Positions 56,496 to 58,472 of a stretch of DNA of 58,472 nucleotides are shown here, one piece after another. The position numbers were made by a program, and so were the translations under genes. A model generated the notes under the pieces. The model ran no database searches and was not told the origin of the DNA. It saw only the letters and a program-made list of their open reading frames with translations. Each line of letters begins with the position of its first letter. The stretch's first letter is position 1. Source of the stretch: a virus. The DNA lies in the IMG/VR virus record IMGVR_UViG_3300043468_000545, positions 1 through 58,472 of that record; one strand, given 5' to 3'.

Positions 56496-58472
56496 ATGGC
56501 GTCATTAGATTTCAGAGTAAAAAACGGTTTAGTAACCGGAGCAAATACCACAACATTAGGAACTGCAGTTTCCGTTCTTAGTGGAGGAAATGTTGGAATT
56601 GGTGATTCTAATCCAAGCCAAAAACTTTCTGTTTCTGGAACTCTGAACGCTACTGGTGCCATAACACAAGCTGGTAATCAAGTACTTCATGCCGCCAATT
56701 TTAATTCATACACACCAACATTAACAGGAACTGGCGCTTCAGGAACCTGGGGAATTAATATTACCGGTAATGCTGTAACTGCTGGTGGATTATCAGTTTC
56801 TTCCGCTCAAGCTGTATCTACTATAGTTGCTAGAGATTCTAGTGGTTTTGCATATTTTAATTACATCAATAGTAATACATCTAATGGTGAAAATCCAACA
56901 GTTTCTCAAATTATTGTTACTAATGGCTCTGATGGATTTTTCCGCAAAGCTGGTATAGGTCATTTAACTTCGGCTGTGCAGGCCAGCGCATCTGGAAACT
57001 GGAATATTAATTCTGTTAATATTACTCAATTCCCACTCAACCAAAGCGTAACTACTACTGCTGCCCCAACCTTTGGTGGTTTAACTTCAACAGGAAATTT
57101 AACAGTAGCAGGAGCAGATATTTACTCTTATAGAGCGGGCGGTACTACTGGAGTATTGTTCTTAAATAGTGCTGGTAGTAGATATCTTTACTGGGACAAT
57201 TCAGTTTATACTCTTCATGGTGCAGAACTAAACATCAATGGTCATAGAGCTCTGAATGCTGGTAATTATAATTCATACGCTCCAACATTAACCGGTGGTA
57301 ACGCTTCTGGTACTTGGGGTATTAATATTACTGGTTCTGCACCAACATTAACTACTGCTAGAACTATTAACGGTACTTCTTTCAATGGATCTGGCAATAT
57401 TACTACTGCTAATTGGGGAACTGGTAGAACAATTACTATTGGTGCTACTAGTAGAACTGTTGATGGATCCGGCAACTATTCTTGGTCATTAGCCGAAATT
57501 GATGCTCCATCTAGAGCTGGTTCTGGTGCTTCTGGCACCTGGGCTATTAATGTTACAGGTTGGGCGACCGGCATAGAATCCACACAGTCTTCGTTGGGTT
57601 ATTCTATATCTGGTCAAAACATAGATTATGGCGGCCATGGCGGACCTCAAGTAAGAAGCCAAGGCGGCGGCGCAGCGATGATGTCATTTCATCGCGTCGG
57701 TTCTTATGCCATTAACTTCGGCCTGGGCAACGACAACCAACTTCGTACTGGTGGTTGGTCTCGTGGCGGTAACTATGTTATTTTAGATTCAGGAAATTAC
57801 AATTCATATGCTCCAACATTAACCGGTGGTAACGCTTCCGGAACCTGGGGAATTAATATTACTGGTAATGCTGGTTCAGTGAACGGTAATATTCAAGGTA
57901 CAATGGTTAGTAATATTCGTTGGAATTCTGGAGCAAATTGGCTTATTAATGGCGACAGTTCTTTTGATTTAGAAGCTGGTGGCGTTGTAGGTTTCTGGGA
58001 TGGTGGCCGTGGTGGTTGGTCTCTTAGAGCAAATCACAACGACCATATTCGAATGGTTGAATCTGGTGGTAATGTATACGTATATGGTTCGAGACTATTT
58101 AATGATTCTGGTCAACAAGCAGTATTTAATAACGGTGGTAACTGGAGTATCAGATCTTTCAATTATACTGATTATGGTGGGGTCGATCAAGATTTAAGAA
58201 CTTCTGCATCGCCTTCGTTTTCAGCAGGAACATTTGCTGGATTACACGCTATTAATAGTTTAGGCGGCGCTTTTAGAACTGGCGCTGGTAACTATGGTAT
58301 AAGAATATATGCTGGTGGTGGTTCGGATTCTACAGCAAGCGTTATACAATTTACTAATTCTGCTCAGAATGTTCAGATAGCATCTATTGCTGCTACTTCT
58401 TCAGCATTCATATTGGGTTCCGACAACAATACTACTGTTTATATCAAAGCTAATGGTTCGAACAAATATCAG
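56496..58472 (+). CDS. tail fibre protein, partial (at least 659 aa, runs off window)
   Basis: Open from ATG 56496 to the window end with no stop. AGGGGATAGGGAACC precedes the ATG. The N-terminus (ASLDFRVKNGLVTGANTTT) and the NVGIGDSNPSQKLSVSG turn are fibre-like. The GASGTWGINITG motif recurs four times (near 56730, 57300, 57530, 57840), usually after NSY.PTLTG. Another conserved fibre piece is QLRTGGWSRGGNYVILDSGN (near 57740). The segment 57580-57780 is richer in G/C with different codons. Probably another long fibre; the C-terminus is not visible. Confidence 0.75.
   Translation, partial: MASLDFRVKNGLVTGANTTTLGTAVSVLSGGNVGIGDSNPSQKLSVSGTLNATGAITQAGNQVLHAANFNSYTPTLTGTGASGTWGINITGNAVTAGGLSVSSAQAVSTIVARDSSGFAYFNYINSNTSNGENPTVSQIIVTNGSDGFFRKAGIGHLTSAVQASASGNWNINSVNITQFPLNQSVTTTAAPTFGGLTSTGNLTVAGADIYSYRAGGTTGVLFLNSAGSRYLYWDNSVYTLHGAELNINGHRALNAGNYNSYAPTLTGGNASGTWGINITGSAPTLTTARTINGTSFNGSGNITTANWGTGRTITIGATSRTVDGSGNYSWSLAEIDAPSRAGSGASGTWAINVTGWATGIESTQSSLGYSISGQNIDYGGHGGPQVRSQGGGAAMMSFHRVGSYAINFGLGNDNQLRTGGWSRGGNYVILDSGNYNSYAPTLTGGNASGTWGINITGNAGSVNGNIQGTMVSNIRWNSGANWLINGDSSFDLEAGGVVGFWDGGRGGWSLRANHNDHIRMVESGGNVYVYGSRLFNDSGQQAVFNNGGNWSIRSFNYTDYGGVDQDLRTSASPSFSAGTFAGLHAINSLGGAFRTGAGNYGIRIYAGGGSDSTASVIQFTNSAQNVQIASIAATSSAFILGSDNNTTVYIKANGSNKYQ

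Noticed and set aside
47647-58472. CRISPR-like repeats
   Set aside because: The repeats are in frame, variable and protein-coding fibre modules, not short identical repeats with unique spacers.
1-58472. Integrase, attachment site or insertion sequence
   Set aside because: I looked for integrase/transposase motifs and flanking repeats and saw none; the window fits a virulent T4-type phage.

Overview
This window is part of the genome of a large, AT-rich, contractile-tailed phage of the T4 superfamily. Evidence for this is a single block of recognisable T4-type genes: late-transcription coactivator gp33, helicase loader gp59, ssDNA-binding gp32, head completion gp4, and baseplate or tail genes gp26, gp48, gp53, gp27, gp5 (in pieces), gp25, gp6, a gp7-position protein and gp8. 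The host is most likely an alphaproteobacterium. The strongest sign is a circularly permuted (two-piece) tmRNA gene at 8249-8559, the gene form typical of that class, with the tag ANDNAPFDFALAA.

Layout. 250-4617 holds about 19 small, tightly packed, often ATGA-overlapping genes, nearly all unknown; several are membrane or secreted peptides and one is an RMF-like protein. 4622-8239 has two genes behind near-consensus sigma70-type promoters (a DUF932 protein and a conserved hypothetical), then a run of secreted or lipoprotein genes. 8235-8670 is an RNA locus: a T4-type late promoter, the permuted tmRNA, a second promoter and tRNA-Arg(UCU). 9022-11451 is a replication/transcription cluster in T4 order (33, 59, 32) with a SprT-like metalloprotease inserted, ending in a strong terminator. 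16204-11483 (minus strand) is a morphogenesis operon: gp4, an unassigned conserved protein, a tail-tube-fold protein, gp26, a 59-residue ORF that a -1 frameshift could fuse to gp26, and a 696-residue protein with tail-lysozyme and M15-like peptidase domains. 16259-36853 (plus) is the baseplate operon. 36858-58472 is a very large fibre region whose last gene runs off the window.

How it fits together. Early or middle genes appear to use host-type promoters (TTGAC-N17-TATAxT). Structural genes and the tmRNA sit behind T4-style late motifs (TATAAATA or AATAAATA), consistent with the gp33 homologue. In T4 the puncturing device gp5 is one chain (OB fold, lysozyme, beta-helix). Here the OB fold, the beta-helix spike and a PAAR tip are separate genes, and the cell-wall-cutting activity sits in the 696-residue protein on the other strand. 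Eight fibre-like proteins, including one with a self-cleaving S74 chaperone, one with a C1q-like head and one with a pyocin-knob-like region, suggest broad or changeable receptor recognition. Structural genes use AGA for arginine heavily, whereas gp32 and the DUF932 gene use CGN, which gives the phage tRNA-Arg(UCU) an obvious purpose.

The most unusual items are the phage-borne split tmRNA under a late promoter and the predicted T-TTT-TTT frameshift at the end of gp26, which would make the gp26/small-ORF/696-residue trio the counterpart of the G/GT/tape-measure cassette of other tailed phages.
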